Shown piece by piece: positions 7,964 to 18,108 of a stretch of 52,829 nucleotides of DNA. Made by a program: the position numbers and the translations under genes. The DNA is from an uncultured Clostridia bacterium (GTDB taxonomy: Bacteria > Bacillota > Clostridia > TANB77 > CAG-508). Each line of letters opens with the position of its first letter. Positions within the stretch are counted from its first letter, which is position 1. The notes below the pieces were generated by a model, which searched no databases, was not told where the DNA came from, and saw nothing but the letters and a program-made list of their open reading frames with translations. The stretch lies in assembly GCA_947632035.1 (NCBI GenBank), contig CANRNR010000013.1, forward strand, positions 1 to 52,829. The letters run 5' to 3'.

Positions 7964-9367
7964 GTGACAAAAATAGAAACTAAATTAGAAGATATTGAAA
8001 AAGTAGCAAAAATAAATGAAGGTAAGAATTTAAAATATTATATATTAACAATGGGATGTCAGTTAAATGAAAATGATTCAGAAAAATTATGCGGAATGAT
8101 TGAGCAAATGAATTATTCAAAAACAGAAAATTTAGAAACTGCGGATTTAATTGTATTTAATACTTGTTGTGTTCGTGAAAATGCTGAAGATAGGCTATTT
8201 GGAAAACTAGGAGAAGTTAAAAGATACAAAGAAGAAAAAGGTACAATTATAGCAATTGGTGGATGTATGATGCAAGAAAAGCACATTGTAGAAAAGTTAA
8301 AAGAGAGCTATCCATTTTTTGATATTGTATTTGGTACTCACACACTTCATAAATTTCCAGAAGATTTATATAAAATTATAACAAGCAAAAAAAGGATAGA
8401 AGATATTTTAGATATAGATGGTGAAGTTATAGAAGGTTTACCAATAAAAAGAGATGATACGATTAAAGCTTCTGTAACTATTATGAATGGTTGTAATAAT
8501 TTTTGTAGTTATTGCATTGTTCCTTATGTACGTGGTAGGGAAAGAAGTAGAATGCCGAAAGAAATTTTAGAAGAAGTTAGAAGCTTAGCTAAAGACGGAT
8601 ACAAAGAGATTACATTACTTGGTCAAAATGTTAATTCATATTTAAGAGTAGAAAGAGAAAATAATATTGAAATTGAAGAATATGAAGGTGTAAATTCTTT
8701 CGCAACGTTACTAAGGGCAATAAATAAAGTAGAGGGAATAGAAAGAATACGTTTTATTTCACCACATCCAAAAGATTTTACAGATGATGTAATTGAAGCA
8801 ATTCGTGATTGCGATAAAGTCTGTAAATTAGTACACTTACCACTTCAATCAGGTAGTACCAATATTTTAAAAGTAATGAATAGAAAATATACAAAAGAGC
8901 AATATTTAGCATTAGTAGATAAAATGAAAGCAAAAATTCCAAATGTTACTTTTTCAACAGATATTATAGTAGGCTTTCCAGGAGAAACAGAAGAAGACTT
9001 TGAAGATACATTAGATGTAGTAAAAAAAGTAGGATTTGAGCAAGTGTATATGTTTATTTATTCTAGAAGAGTAGGAACACCGGGAGATAAAATGGAAAAT
9101 CAAATTCCAGAAGAAATAAAACATAAACGCTTTGACAGATTAAAACAATTAGTAGAAAGTCAAATTGAGATAAGAAATAAAGAATATATAGGAACTATTC
9201 AAAATGTTCTAATAGAAGGAAAAAGCAAGAACAATGATAATATGCTAACAGGAAGAACAGATTCTAACAAAGTAGTAGTGCTAAATGGTAGTGATGAGCT
9301 AATTGGAAAGCTTATTCCAATTAAAATTATTGCTGACCATATGTGGTATTTGCAAGGAGAAAAATAA
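7964..9367 (+). CDS. miaB: tRNA-2-methylthio-N6-dimethylallyladenosine synthase MiaB
   Basis: A 467-residue radical-SAM methylthiotransferase that adds a methylthio group to i6A37 of tRNAs reading UNN codons. The N-terminal domain has its three cluster cysteines (Cys32, Cys68, Cys101). The radical-SAM CxxxCxxC motif is Cys178, Cys182, Cys185 in NGCNNFCSYCIVPYVRGRE. A C-terminal TRAM domain (about 400-465) binds tRNA. The start is GTG with GGAGG upstream, and an extended -10 (TGTTATACT) lies near 7922. It heads a same-strand run miaB - HTH protein - mutS with gaps of about 60 bases; miaB next to mutS is common in Firmicutes. Confidence 0.95.
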   Translation: MTKIETKLEDIEKVAKINEGKNLKYYILTMGCQLNENDSEKLCGMIEQMNYSKTENLETADLIVFNTCCVRENAEDRLFGKLGEVKRYKEEKGTIIAIGGCMMQEKHIVEKLKESYPFFDIVFGTHTLHKFPEDLYKIITSKKRIEDILDIDGEVIEGLPIKRDDTIKASVTIMNGCNNFCSYCIVPYVRGRERSRMPKEILEEVRSLAKDGYKEITLLGQNVNSYLRVERENNIEIEEYEGVNSFATLLRAINKVEGIERIRFISPHPKDFTDDVIEAIRDCDKVCKLVHLPLQSGSTNILKVMNRKYTKEQYLALVDKMKAKIPNVTFSTDIIVGFPGETEEDFEDTLDVVKKVGFEQVYMFIYSRRVGTPGDKMENQIPEEIKHKRFDRLKQLVESQIEIRNKEYIGTIQNVLIEGKSKNNDNMLTGRTDSNKVVVLNGSDELIGKLIPIKIIADHMWYLQGEK

Positions 9368-9427
9368 AAATTATTAAATAATAGAAACAATGAAAAGCAA
9401 GTAATATCTAGGAAAGGATAAATTATA

Positions 9428-10207
9428 ATGAAAAATATTTCAAATGAAGAATTTGAGCAGTATATAATAGACATGACTAATGGAGAAAAGACTCAAAGGC
9501 AAGTTGTAAAGGAATTAGAAACTGATACAAGAACACTTAATGTAAAAATACAAGAATTGTATGCTACAAATCCAGAACTTTATTCAAAATATGTAGAAAA
9601 AAGGGCATATAGACCAAAAGAAAATAAAAGTGTAAAAACAATAGAACTTGCTTATGAAGTTTTAAAAGATGATAGAACGTTACAAGAAATTGCAGATGAA
9701 TATAATATAGGAATTAGAACTCTTAGAAGGAGAATAGAAGAGCTTAAAAATTCACCGGACTTAATAGAACAAGAAGCTTATTCTTTATGCAAGACAATAA
9801 GTTTTATGCATGCACATGGAAGAGGAACTTTACCAGAAGAATTAAAGCAAAAATGTGAAAAAATGCTAGATATCTTAAAAGACAAAATTCCTACAGAAAA
9901 AGTAAGCAGTATAGAAATAAGAAGACAAGAGCTTTTAAAAATTGAAAAAGAATATCATACACTTTGCGGTTCTGGAATGTCAAAAACAGAAGCAGCAGCT
10001 AAAATGGGATATACAAGAAATCGTATTTATAAATTATTAAATGAATTATATCAAATTGAAATACAAAAACAAGTAATAGAAGGACAAAGCGAAGGTAATA
10101 ATAGTTTCCGTGCTAGTTTAAAAGTAGATACAACAAATACAAAACAGGCTGAACCAAGAAAAGAAACTAGTGATAGAATACAAGGAAATGAAGAAAATCA
10201 ATTATAG
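9428..10207 (+). CDS. Protein with three helix-turn-helix-like segments, unknown function
   Basis: A 259-residue protein between miaB and mutS. Three helix-turn-helix-like segments can be seen: about residues 20-43 (TQRQVVKELETDTRTLNVKI), 79-103 (TLQEIADEYNIGIRTLRRRI) and 185-210 (KTEAAAKMGYTRNRIYKLLN). The tail (about 215-259) is polar and probably disordered. It is likely a DNA-binding protein, but I do not recognise a family. Its place in the miaB-mutS run suggests joint expression rather than a shared function. Confidence 0.6.
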   Translation: MKNISNEEFEQYIIDMTNGEKTQRQVVKELETDTRTLNVKIQELYATNPELYSKYVEKRAYRPKENKSVKTIELAYEVLKDDRTLQEIADEYNIGIRTLRRRIEELKNSPDLIEQEAYSLCKTISFMHAHGRGTLPEELKQKCEKMLDILKDKIPTEKVSSIEIRRQELLKIEKEYHTLCGSGMSKTEAAAKMGYTRNRIYKLLNELYQIEIQKQVIEGQSEGNNSFRASLKVDTTNTKQAEPRKETSDRIQGNEENQL

Positions 10208-10271
10208 CTTATTATAAGAATATTTTTAAAAATATAGCTTTAAAAAATGTAACTTAGAAGGAGTAAGAAAC

Positions 10272-12884
10272 ATGGCAGATTTTTCACCTATGATGCAACA
10301 TTATTTACAAACAAAAGAGGAATATAAAGATTGCATTTTATTTTATCGTTTAGGCGATTTTTATGAAATGTTTTTTGATGATGCAATTACTGCATCAAGA
10401 GAGCTAGAACTAACTTTAACAGGAAAAGACTGCGGACAAGAGGAAAGAGCACCAATGTGTGGAATTCCTTTTCATGCAGCAGAAACATATATAGCAAAGC
10501 TAATTGAAAAAGGATACAAAGTTGCAATTTGTGAGCAGTTAGAAGATCCAAAGCTTGCAAAAGGAATTGTAAAAAGAGATGTTATTCGTGTGGTAACACC
10601 TGGAACAGTTATGGAATCTAACTTATTAGAAGAAAAGAAGAATAATTATATAATGTCAATTTATAAAAATGGCATTTATTATGGTTTGTCTGTTTGCGAT
10701 TTAACAACTGGAGATTTTAAAACCACACAAATTAAAGAAGAAAACAATTTTATGACTTTAATGGATGAAATTTCAAGATATTCTCCTGCTGAAATTGTTA
10801 TTAATCAAATGATGTATGATTCTCTTCAAGAAATTAGCAAAATAAAGGAACGTTTTCCTTTATATATTTCTATGCTAGGTGAAGAGCATTTTGAAAATAA
10901 TGTAGAAAGTTTTAAAGAAAAATATGAAATTGTAGATGAAAACGAAAAGAAAGTAGAAAATATAGACGAGCAAGTGCTTTGCGTATGTGCAAGTAATGGT
11001 TTATTATGCTATTTAAGAGAAACACAAAAAAATAATTTGGAATACATCAACAAAATTAGTTTGTACCATACAGCACATTATATGAATTTAGATATAAATG
11101 CAAGAAGAAACTTAGAAATAACAGAAAAGTTAAGGGATAAAAGCAAAAAAGGAACTCTATTATGGGTGCTAGATAAAACTTCTACATCTATGGGAGGAAG
11201 ACTTTTAAGAAGATGGCTAAATGACCCATTAGTAGATGTATTTCGTATAAGTGAAAGACTAGAAGCAGTTAAAGAATTAAAAGAAGATATTATATTACGT
11301 GGAGATGTTATAGATAGTTTAAAAAAGGTCTACGATATTGAAAGACTAGCAGGTAAAATTTCTTATGGAAGTGCAAATGCAAGAGATTTAATTTCTTTGA
11401 AAAACTCTGCAAAACAGCTTCCTGATGTAAAGCAAACCTTATCAAAGACAAAATCACCACTTCTAAAAGAATTATATGAAGATTTAGATGTATTAGAGGA
11501 TGTTTATCAAATAATAGAAGAATCAATCGTAGATGAGCCACCAATAAGTGTAAAAGAAGGTGGAGTAATTAAGCTTGGATATGATGAAGAAATAGACCAT
11601 TTGAAAAAGGCAACAACAGAAGGAAAAACTTGGGTTTTAGAAATAGAAAACAAGGAAAGAGAAGCAACAGGAATAAAAGGATTAAAAGTAGGATTTAATA
11701 AAGTATTTGGCTATTTTATAGAAGTAACAAAATCTAATTTGAGCATGGTACCAGAAAGGTATATTCGTAAACAAACTTTGGCAAACTGTGAAAGATATGT
11801 AACAGAAGAACTAAAAAAAGTAGAAAACGAAATATTAGGGGCAGAGGAAAAAGTAGTTAACCTAGAATACAATGCTTTTTGTGAAATTAGAGATAAAATA
11901 GAAAAACAAATTATAAGAGTTCAAAAATCAGCAAGTGTTATAGCTACTTTAGATGTACTTACTTCATTAGCAACAGTAGCAGATGAGATGAACTATGTAA
12001 TGCCAATAGTAGATAATAGTGGAAGCATAGATATAAAAGACGGTCGTCATCCTGTTATTGAAAAGATTCTACCAAGTGGAAGCTTTGTTGAAAATGACAC
12101 ATACTTAGACAAAGGAGATAACAGACTAGCAATTATTACTGGTCCTAACATGGCAGGTAAATCTACATACATGAGGCAAGTAGCCTTAATAGTACTAATG
12201 GCACAAATAGGAAGTTTTGTACCAGCATCTTATGCAAAAATAGGTGTTGTAGATAAAATATTTACTAGGGTTGGTGCATCTGATGATTTAAGCATGGGTC
12301 AAAGTACATTTATGGTAGAAATGATGGAAGTAGCAGATATATTAAAAGAAGCTACAAGCAATAGCTTAGTTATTTTAGATGAAATAGGTAGAGGAACTTC
12401 TACTTATGATGGACTATCAATAGCATGGGCAGTTGCAGAATACATATCAGATAAAGAAAAATGTGGTGCTAAAACTCTATTTGCAACACACTATCATGAG
12501 CTAATTTCGCTAGAAGAAAAATTAGAAGGCGTTAAAAATTACTCTATTGCAGTAAGAGAAAAGGGAGAAGATGTCATCTTTTTAAGAAAAATAGTTGCAG
12601 GTGGAACAGACGAAAGCTATGGTGTTCATGTAGCGAAACTTGCAGGTGTACCACAAGTTGTTACAAAGCGTGCAAATGAAATTTTAAAATCTTTAGAGAG
12701 AAAAAGCATTTTAGGAGATAAGGCACAAGAAAAAGAAAACAAAAAAGTAGCAGCAGGGCAACTTGATTTATATAATTATAAATTAGCAGAAATAGCCCAT
12801 GAATTAGACAAAGTAAACTTAAATGAGCTAACACCAATAGAGGCTCTAAATACTTTAGTTAATATGAAAGAGAAAATGAAATAG
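10272..12884 (+). CDS. mutS: DNA mismatch repair protein MutS
   Basis: An 870-residue mismatch-recognition ATPase. The N-terminal mismatch-binding domain starts with SPMMQHYLQTKEEYKDCILF and contains GDFYEMFFDDA (the Phe-x-Glu wedge motif). The C-terminal ATPase has Walker A TGPNMAGKSTYMRQ (about 625), DLSMGQSTFMVEM and Walker B LVILDEIGRGTSTYDG. ATHYHEL follows. The length is typical of bacterial MutS1. An RBS AAGGAG precedes the ATG. mutL is not next to it in this window, unlike in many Firmicutes. Confidence 0.98.
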   Translation: MADFSPMMQHYLQTKEEYKDCILFYRLGDFYEMFFDDAITASRELELTLTGKDCGQEERAPMCGIPFHAAETYIAKLIEKGYKVAICEQLEDPKLAKGIVKRDVIRVVTPGTVMESNLLEEKKNNYIMSIYKNGIYYGLSVCDLTTGDFKTTQIKEENNFMTLMDEISRYSPAEIVINQMMYDSLQEISKIKERFPLYISMLGEEHFENNVESFKEKYEIVDENEKKVENIDEQVLCVCASNGLLCYLRETQKNNLEYINKISLYHTAHYMNLDINARRNLEITEKLRDKSKKGTLLWVLDKTSTSMGGRLLRRWLNDPLVDVFRISERLEAVKELKEDIILRGDVIDSLKKVYDIERLAGKISYGSANARDLISLKNSAKQLPDVKQTLSKTKSPLLKELYEDLDVLEDVYQIIEESIVDEPPISVKEGGVIKLGYDEEIDHLKKATTEGKTWVLEIENKEREATGIKGLKVGFNKVFGYFIEVTKSNLSMVPERYIRKQTLANCERYVTEELKKVENEILGAEEKVVNLEYNAFCEIRDKIEKQIIRVQKSASVIATLDVLTSLATVADEMNYVMPIVDNSGSIDIKDGRHPVIEKILPSGSFVENDTYLDKGDNRLAIITGPNMAGKSTYMRQVALIVLMAQIGSFVPASYAKIGVVDKIFTRVGASDDLSMGQSTFMVEMMEVADILKEATSNSLVILDEIGRGTSTYDGLSIAWAVAEYISDKEKCGAKTLFATHYHELISLEEKLEGVKNYSIAVREKGEDVIFLRKIVAGGTDESYGVHVAKLAGVPQVVTKRANEILKSLERKSILGDKAQEKENKKVAAGQLDLYNYKLAEIAHELDKVNLNELTPIEALNTLVNMKEKMK

Positions 12885-12964
12885 GCTTGAATAATGAATT
12901 ATAAAACAAACATAACTAAAATATAAAAGAAGAAAAATAAAATATAATAGAAAGAAAGAACGTA

Positions 12965-13273
12965 ATGGGAAGAAAATTTACAAAGATAGATGAAAGTTTT
13001 ATATGTGAACATTGTGGAAAAGAGGTATCGCCACTAGGCTATACCTCTCGTAACCATTGTAATAATTGTTTATATTCAAAGCATGTAGATATAAACCCAG
13101 GAGATAGAGAAGAAACATGCCATGGAATGCTAGAGCCAATTAAAGTAGAGCTAAGTAGTAAAAAAGGTTACGTAATTGTGTATCGTTGCCAAAAATGTGG
13201 AATGATAAGAAGAAACAAGGCTGCAGAAGATGATAACAAAGAGCTACTAATTAAGCTTACAGCAAGAGTTTAA
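12965..13273 (+). CDS. RNHCP domain zinc-binding protein
   Basis: A 102-residue protein with the RNHCP-type core: CEHCGKEV (residues 14-21), then SRNHCNNCLYSKHVD (about 28-42) and a second pair CQKCG (about 79-83). The spaced Cys pairs suggest one or two zinc sites. The family is named for its motif and its function is not known to me. It follows mutS by 80 bases and ends in a strong terminator. The RBS is weak. Confidence 0.85.
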   Translation: MGRKFTKIDESFICEHCGKEVSPLGYTSRNHCNNCLYSKHVDINPGDREETCHGMLEPIKVELSSKKGYVIVYRCQKCGMIRRNKAAEDDNKELLIKLTARV

Positions 13274-13294
13274 TTCTTTTATATAATTAAAATA

Positions 13295-13328
13295 TTAAAG
13301 CAGTAGATTTTATATTCTACTGCTTTAA
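13295..13328. terminator. Bidirectional intrinsic terminator
   Basis: A 13-bp stem (TTAAAGCAGTAGA at 13295-13307 with its complement at 13316-13328) between the convergent RNHCP and U32 peptidase genes. Confidence 0.85.
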
Positions 13329-13331
13329 AAA

Positions 13332-15839
13332 TTAAACTTCTCTATATAAATTACCATTAGTATATTGTTTACCCTCTAATTTGCCTCTATCATAAACACA
13401 ATCAATAACTTTATTCATTTCATCAATAGTTTCGTCAATCATATCAACTCTAACAGAAGTGATAGGTAAATCTTTAGTCGGAATGGAAAGAGTTTTACTA
13501 TTGCATATAAGCGTAACAGTTTGAAGATTATCTGGAATAATTCTAAAAGTAAAACCAAGTCTATCTTTTAAATAATATGTATTTTTCATACAACTTTCTT
13601 TGCAATCTGGGTAGCAAGCATTAGTTTTACCAACAAAACAGTAATTTGTTGCCATAATAGGCAAATTGCCATACACAATTAGTTCAGAATCAATATCAGA
13701 TGTTTCTAATATTTCTTTAATTCCTTCAAAAGTTAATTCCCTAGATAGAGTAACTCTATTTAAACCTAAATTTTTGTATTCCTCCATAGTGTAATTATTA
13801 AAAACATTTAAAGAATAATTTCCAACAAAATCATAGTCATTTTTATATCTTTCTAAAAAGTTAAAATCAGCTAAGTTAGATATAACAAAACCTTTTATAT
13901 TAAATTTTTTTGTAATATTATCTAAAGAACTTAAAATAATATTTTTATAATTTGCCTTGATGATACTTGGCATATAAATATATATATCATAATTTTCAGA
14001 AAGATATTGAATAATATCTTCATATTCTTTATTTACAAATAGTTTTAGTGCTAAGTAGATTTTACTAATTTTATCTTTATGAAGTTTTGTGTAATCGTAA
14101 TCTACAAATAAATGTCTTAGTGATAAAGAAACATTAGGGTTAGATTTATTAGGAATATATGTAATAGTTTCAGTTTTATCAAGAGAGACTTTAGGAGCAG
14201 TTCTCTTAATTTTCTTTATAATTTCATTTTCTAAATTCTCTAAAGCTTTTCGCCTTAATTCATTTAGTGCACTAATACTAGGTACATAAAGACCATCATC
14301 TAAAAGAACAGTAATATTTTCAAAAGTGTATGGTGTATTATTTGTTTTTGAAATTTGCTTTACAACTCGTTCTACACTAATAGGAGTTTTCAAAGCACCT
14401 ATTGGAATAGTATCTGAGATTTCCGTTATGCATACATTTTTATAAGGTGAACTACTTTTAGTTTCTTTAGAAGTAGAAACCTCCATTTTTATAGGTTCAT
14501 CTTTTTTTATTGTAACAATACAATTCAAAGGAATTTTTTTATTCTCAACATTTTCATAAGAGGCTCTAGCAAGATCGGATAAAGTTTTGCTAGAAATTTT
14601 GTAGACCTTATCTCCAACTGAAATATGACCTTTCATTCTACCAATGGTTACTTCATCATTAGGTTTTGCGTTTTTCAAATTGGTATTTTTCTTCATTAAC
14701 TCTGAAACAAAATATGTAGAAGATTCTTTACTTACAGCAATGGAATCACCAATTTGCAAATTTTCTTCAAGTTTTAAAGTGATATGACCTTTATTAGAAT
14801 TATAATGACTAATAGTACCTAAATATATTCCAACATTATTTGGTTTTTCAGGAAATACAAGACTTCTATTAGGTTTAGTACCATCTAAATGCCCACTTGA
14901 AAATCCACCTCTATTAAATACCTGCATTAAAGCATTTACATCTTTTTCATCTATTATAAATTCTTCTTCATTTAAAACCATATCAATATATTTACGATAA
15001 ATACGAGTAACAGTTGCAACATATTCAGGACTTTTCATACGACCTTCAATCTTTAAACATTTTACTCCAGCATTTATTAAACGAGGAAGGTATGCAATTC
15101 CACATAAATCTTTAGAACTAAGTAAATAGCCTTTTTCTAGTGTGGTAGTTTTTTCGGTTAAATTATTTTCATTTTTTTCGTTATTTGTAACATTTGTTTG
15201 AGAGTTATTAGAGTTTTTATTACTTACACATAAAAGCTCATAAGGTAATCTACAAGGACCGGCACATTTACCACGGTTTGCAGAACGGCCACCAACAGAG
15301 CTTGAAAACAAGCATTGTCCTGAATAACAGATACATAAAGCACCATGAATAAAAGTTTCAATTTGAACATTAGTGTGACTACATATATATTCAATTTCTT
15401 CAATAGAAAGTTCTCTTGCAAGAACAACTCTTTTAAAACCAAGCTTTTCTAGTTCTAAAACACCTTGCAAATTATGAGCAGTCATTTGAGTACTTGCATG
15501 AATAGGAAGATCTGGAAAATTTTTAATTAGAAATTTAGCAAGTCCAAGGTCTTGAACAATTATTGCATCAATTCCAGCCTCATAAGCCTTTTTTGCAACT
15601 TCAAAAGCTTTATCAAACTCAGAATTTTTAAGTAAAGTGTTTAAAGTTAAATTAGTTTTTACATTTCTAATTTTACAGTAATTAATTACTTTTTCTATAT
15701 CATCTATTGTGAAGTTATTTGCAAATACTCTTGCATTAAAATCTTCTGCACCAAAATAAACACTATCTGCACCATTTTGCACAGCAGCTTTTAAACATTC
15801 AAAATCACCAACAGGGGATAGAAGTTCTACTTTTGGCAT
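13332..15839 (-). CDS. U32 family peptidase with DUF3656 (RNA-hydroxylation type)
   Basis: An 835-residue protein. The N-terminal U32 domain shows MPKVELLSPVGDFECLKAAV, GADSVYFG and the signature around IETFIHGALCICYSGQCLFS, with cysteines in GKCAGPCRLPY. A long DUF3656-type region follows and the C-terminus carries more cysteines (YCFVGKTNACYPDCKESC). Long U32 proteins of this build are related to RlhA and TrhP, which take part in rRNA/tRNA cytidine or uridine hydroxylation, so an RNA-modification role is more likely than proteolysis. I use the ATG at 15839; the TTG at 15851 lies only one base past the AAAGGA motif. Confidence 0.88.
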   Translation of the reverse strand: MPKVELLSPVGDFECLKAAVQNGADSVYFGAEDFNARVFANNFTIDDIEKVINYCKIRNVKTNLTLNTLLKNSEFDKAFEVAKKAYEAGIDAIIVQDLGLAKFLIKNFPDLPIHASTQMTAHNLQGVLELEKLGFKRVVLARELSIEEIEYICSHTNVQIETFIHGALCICYSGQCLFSSSVGGRSANRGKCAGPCRLPYELLCVSNKNSNNSQTNVTNNEKNENNLTEKTTTLEKGYLLSSKDLCGIAYLPRLINAGVKCLKIEGRMKSPEYVATVTRIYRKYIDMVLNEEEFIIDEKDVNALMQVFNRGGFSSGHLDGTKPNRSLVFPEKPNNVGIYLGTISHYNSNKGHITLKLEENLQIGDSIAVSKESSTYFVSELMKKNTNLKNAKPNDEVTIGRMKGHISVGDKVYKISSKTLSDLARASYENVENKKIPLNCIVTIKKDEPIKMEVSTSKETKSSSPYKNVCITEISDTIPIGALKTPISVERVVKQISKTNNTPYTFENITVLLDDGLYVPSISALNELRRKALENLENEIIKKIKRTAPKVSLDKTETITYIPNKSNPNVSLSLRHLFVDYDYTKLHKDKISKIYLALKLFVNKEYEDIIQYLSENYDIYIYMPSIIKANYKNIILSSLDNITKKFNIKGFVISNLADFNFLERYKNDYDFVGNYSLNVFNNYTMEEYKNLGLNRVTLSRELTFEGIKEILETSDIDSELIVYGNLPIMATNYCFVGKTNACYPDCKESCMKNTYYLKDRLGFTFRIIPDNLQTVTLICNSKTLSIPTKDLPITSVRVDMIDETIDEMNKVIDCVYDRGKLEGKQYTNGNLYREV

Positions 15840-15996
15840 ATGTAAAATCAAATCCTTTCTACTTTATATTATATTTAAAATAAAAATTATTTATTATTAC
15901 CTTTAATATTGTAACATAGATTTTATGTCTTGCATACTAAAAAATGTGAACTTAATGTGAATTTTTAAAATAAATTCATATTTTTTTCGATTTTAA

Positions 15997-16025
15997 TTGA
16001 CGGAAAAATACAACAATGATATACT
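15997..16025 (+). promoter_or_regulatory. Sigma-A promoter of the glucosaminidase gene
   Basis: TTGACG (15997-16002), 17-bp spacer, TATACT (16020-16025). Upstream is a direct repeat TGTGAACTT / TGTGAATTT (about 15945-15963) and an inverted repeat TGAATTT / AAATTCA, candidate operator sites. This promoter sits where a longer TTG-started reading frame would begin, which supports the later ATG. Confidence 0.75.
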
Positions 16026-16062
16026 AACTTTGTTGAAATTTGTTACAAACGAGGAGGAAAAA

Positions 16063-18054
16063 ATGTTACCGAAAAACATTTTTAATATAAATAAAATTAT
16101 TAGTTTTTTATCAATTATTTTATTATTATCTGGTCTATTATTAGTATTGATGCAAAAAGATACTAAGGCAGGCTATGATGAAAAATTCAAAAATTACCCA
16201 GGTTATGAAGAATTAATAAAAGAGCTTCAGGCAGTACATCCAAACTGGGAGTTTGAAATCTTAGAAACAAATCTAAATTGGGCTGATGTAATTACAGCAG
16301 AATCAACAGGAAGACACGGAATAAATGTTGTGCCAAAAGGATGGGATAGTAGCTGGAAGTGCTATTGCCAAAAAAAAGTGGATGGAGGAGCTTGGCTTTG
16401 TGCCTCATCTGCAGCAGTAGCTTATTATATGGACCCTAGAAATTCTTTAAATGAAGATTATATTTTTCAATTTGAAAAGTTAACATTTGATGAAAATGCA
16501 CAAACAGCTGAAGGAGTGGCAATTATTTTGTCAGACTGTAACTACATGCAAGGAAATATTAAATATTATGATGCAGACGGAAATCAAAAAACTATGAATA
16601 AAACATATATTGATGTCATAATGGAGGCTGGCAAAAAGTATAATGTTAGTCCATATCATTTAGCATCTAAAATTCGTCAAGAGCAAGGAACAGGTAATGG
16701 ATCTAAGATGATAACAGGAACATACCCAGGATATAAGGGATTATATAACTATTTTAATGTAAATGCATTTGGAAATACTGAGGCTGAGGTTATGGAGAGT
16801 GGTTTGAATCATGCAAGAACTAAAGAGTGGACAGATCCAGAAAAATCAATTTATGGTGGTGCAGCACTTATTGTAAATGAATATATGGCTCATGGACAAG
16901 ATACATTATACCTAGAAAAATTCGATGTAGTACCAGATGATGGACTATATTGTTGGCAATATATGACTAATGTATCGGGTTCAAGATCAGAAGGAGAAGG
17001 AATTCGCAAAGCATATAAAGAAATGGGATTAATTAATGAAACGACTAAGATTAAATTTAAGATTCCAGTATATAATAATATGCCAGAACAAAGAGCTTCA
17101 ATACCAGGAATGGAACAGATAGTAACACAAGATGTACAAATAACTTTAGATGATGTAATAGTAAGAAAAGGAAAAGGAACTAATTACCCTGTAATTACTA
17201 CTTTAAACAAAGGTACTAAAATTTTAAGAATAGAATTAGACAAGAACAAAGATGCAAACGGAAGATACTGGGATAAGGTTGTTCTAAAAGATGGTACTAA
17301 AGGATATATTTCAAGAGAATTTTTAGAGCAAATTTCTATTCAAAGTAATACAAATGAAAAATATATTGTAACAGCATGGACTAATTTTAGAAATGGACCT
17401 GGAACTCAAGGTGGTACTACAGTAATAGAACAACTTCCACCAGGCCAGATTATAACAGTAGTTGAAAAAGGAAAATATCCTAATGTAGATGGTGAAGAAT
17501 GGTATAGAGTAAAACTAGCAGATGGTACATATGGTTATGTAGGAACTGGATTTATGGAGCCATACACAGAAAGTAAACCTGTGGCACCAGGTTCAAGTAG
17601 TGAACAAAATCAAGGTGGAGAAAATAATGATAATATAGATGATGGTCAAGGACAAGAAACGCCACCAACAACACAAGAAATTGGTTATAAAATAGTTGAA
17701 AATGATTTGATTTGTATACCTGATATGACAGTAGAAGAATTAAAAGAAAAACTTTCAGGGGTTACAATTCAAGATGCAGATAAAAATGAAAAAACAGAGG
17801 GAAATTTAGCAACAGGATGGACAGTTACTTATAATGAAAATAGTTATACAGTTGTTGTTCTTGGAGATACAACTGGAAATGGCATTATGGATGCAGCGGA
17901 TTTGTTAGCAATTCAAAGACATTTACTTGGTAAAGTAGTATTAAATGAAGCATTTTTATTAGCAGCAGATACTACTAAAAATGGAAATATAGATGCAGCA
18001 GATTTATTAGCAATACAGAGACATTTACTTGGTAAAACAAAAATAGGATTATAA
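16063..18054 (+). CDS. Secreted glucosaminidase with two SH3b domains and a dockerin
   Basis: A 663-residue exported cell-wall hydrolase. The start ATG at 16063 has GAGGAGG just upstream. A signal segment (about residues 11-30, cleavage near TKA) precedes an N-terminal domain and a glucosaminidase-like domain (about 180-325) with SPYHLASKIRQEQG carrying the likely catalytic Glu. Two bacterial SH3 domains (about 356-422 and 430-497) should bind peptidoglycan. A low-complexity linker (about 500-545) leads to a type I dockerin (about 600-663) with two near-identical Ca-binding repeats, each ending DAADLLAIQRHLLGK. Dockerins dock onto cohesins, and none is seen in this window. Confidence 0.88.
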   Translation: MLPKNIFNINKIISFLSIILLLSGLLLVLMQKDTKAGYDEKFKNYPGYEELIKELQAVHPNWEFEILETNLNWADVITAESTGRHGINVVPKGWDSSWKCYCQKKVDGGAWLCASSAAVAYYMDPRNSLNEDYIFQFEKLTFDENAQTAEGVAIILSDCNYMQGNIKYYDADGNQKTMNKTYIDVIMEAGKKYNVSPYHLASKIRQEQGTGNGSKMITGTYPGYKGLYNYFNVNAFGNTEAEVMESGLNHARTKEWTDPEKSIYGGAALIVNEYMAHGQDTLYLEKFDVVPDDGLYCWQYMTNVSGSRSEGEGIRKAYKEMGLINETTKIKFKIPVYNNMPEQRASIPGMEQIVTQDVQITLDDVIVRKGKGTNYPVITTLNKGTKILRIELDKNKDANGRYWDKVVLKDGTKGYISREFLEQISIQSNTNEKYIVTAWTNFRNGPGTQGGTTVIEQLPPGQIITVVEKGKYPNVDGEEWYRVKLADGTYGYVGTGFMEPYTESKPVAPGSSSEQNQGGENNDNIDDGQGQETPPTTQEIGYKIVENDLICIPDMTVEELKEKLSGVTIQDADKNEKTEGNLATGWTVTYNENSYTVVVLGDTTGNGIMDAADLLAIQRHLLGKVVLNEAFLLAADTTKNGNIDAADLLAIQRHLLGKTKIGL

Positions 18055-18108
18055 AAGTAAAAATTTAAATGTAAAAATATAAATGAAATATAGAGGAGAT
18101 AAAATTAT

